A stretch of DNA of 64,000 nucleotides from Streptomyces bungoensis (GTDB lineage Bacteria > Actinomycetota > Actinomycetes > Streptomycetales > Streptomycetaceae): NCBI RefSeq assembly GCF_001514215.1, contig NZ_KQ948854.1, forward strand, positions 24,530-88,529, in the 5' to 3' direction. Positions within the stretch are counted from its first letter, which is position 1. Every line of letters begins with the position of its first letter. The notes beneath the pieces were generated by a model that saw nothing but the letters and a program-made list of their open reading frames with translations, ran no database searches and was not told the origin of the DNA. The position numbers and the translations under genes are program-made. Below, in pieces: positions 63,907 through 64,000 of the stretch.

Positions 63907-64000
63907 GTCTGCCGGGCGCGTGGTGATCGCCTGAGGCGGGGCGAGGGGGCTCGTGCGGGCCGGTCGCTCTGGCCGACCCGCCCGGACGGTACGGCCGGCC

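Overview
The window is about 72% G+C, uses GTG and TTG starts freely, overlaps start and stop codons as ATGA or GTGA, and carries WhiJ/DUF397-type regulators. Together with the gene order, this points to a Streptomyces chromosome. The order uvrB - glycerophosphodiesterase - ogt - gltD - coaE - PAC2 - rpsA - polA - branched-chain amino-acid transporter - ANTAR regulator - pyk matches, from memory, the conserved core around SCO1960-SCO2018 of S. coelicolor. I see no insertion sequence, prophage, plasmid-type gene or CRISPR array.

Layout. (1) 1-4935: end of a transporter gene, then on the minus strand a tellurium-resistance-type set (two TerD-domain proteins, TerC) and a Ca2+/H+ antiporter; a likely Mn2+ riboswitch of the yybP-ykoY class precedes terC. 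(2) 5089-17581: uvrB and an MHYT membrane sensor, a secreted GDPD phosphodiesterase, ogt, a VOC protein, a pseudouridine-degrading pair (psuG-psuK), CorA and an orphan gltD. (3) 17611-22658: a DUF574-type methyltransferase, a WhiJ-like regulatory locus (DUF397, XRE, divergent HATPase, two small genes) and a P450. (4) 22738-33253: mixed small operons (FUSC exporter, expansin-like protein, RidA-GNAT, family-5 uracil-DNA glycosylase, S4 protein, DoxX, GNAT-type acyltransferase, TPR, coaE, PAC2). (5) 33434-48690: rpsA with a clear promoter and structured leader, a methyltransferase without a standard start codon, HrpB, a lytic transglycosylase, polA, a YdeP/FdhF-type molybdoenzyme and a thioesterase. 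(6) 48691-55124: a 726-base regulatory region rich in palindromes, then livKHMGF. (7) 55145-63906: ANTAR response regulator, an odd tRNA with a leucine-type anticodon, an HTH-LAGLIDADG gene, pyk, a Tat-exported 5'-nucleotidase, a PLP decarboxylase plus N-monooxygenase pair, and a GNAT acetyltransferase.

How the genes fit together. The livKHMGF block is a complete high-affinity branched-chain amino-acid importer, with a stem-loop after the binding-protein gene that would favour high LivK levels. TerC, TerD proteins and the Ca2+/H+ antiporter make a plausible divalent-cation/envelope-stress unit. psuG and psuK overlap and form a complete route for pseudouridine salvage. The decarboxylase and N-monooxygenase overlap by four bases and would make an N-hydroxylated diamine, the typical building block of hydroxamate siderophores, yet no synthetase lies beside them.

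Most unusual signals: the class-I-shaped tRNA with a CAA anticodon next to an HTH-LAGLIDADG gene; the orphan decarboxylase/N-monooxygenase pair; the riboswitch-headed Ter/antiporter unit; and the methyltransferase at 35.3 kb whose coding signal runs about 165 bases past its first usable start codon.
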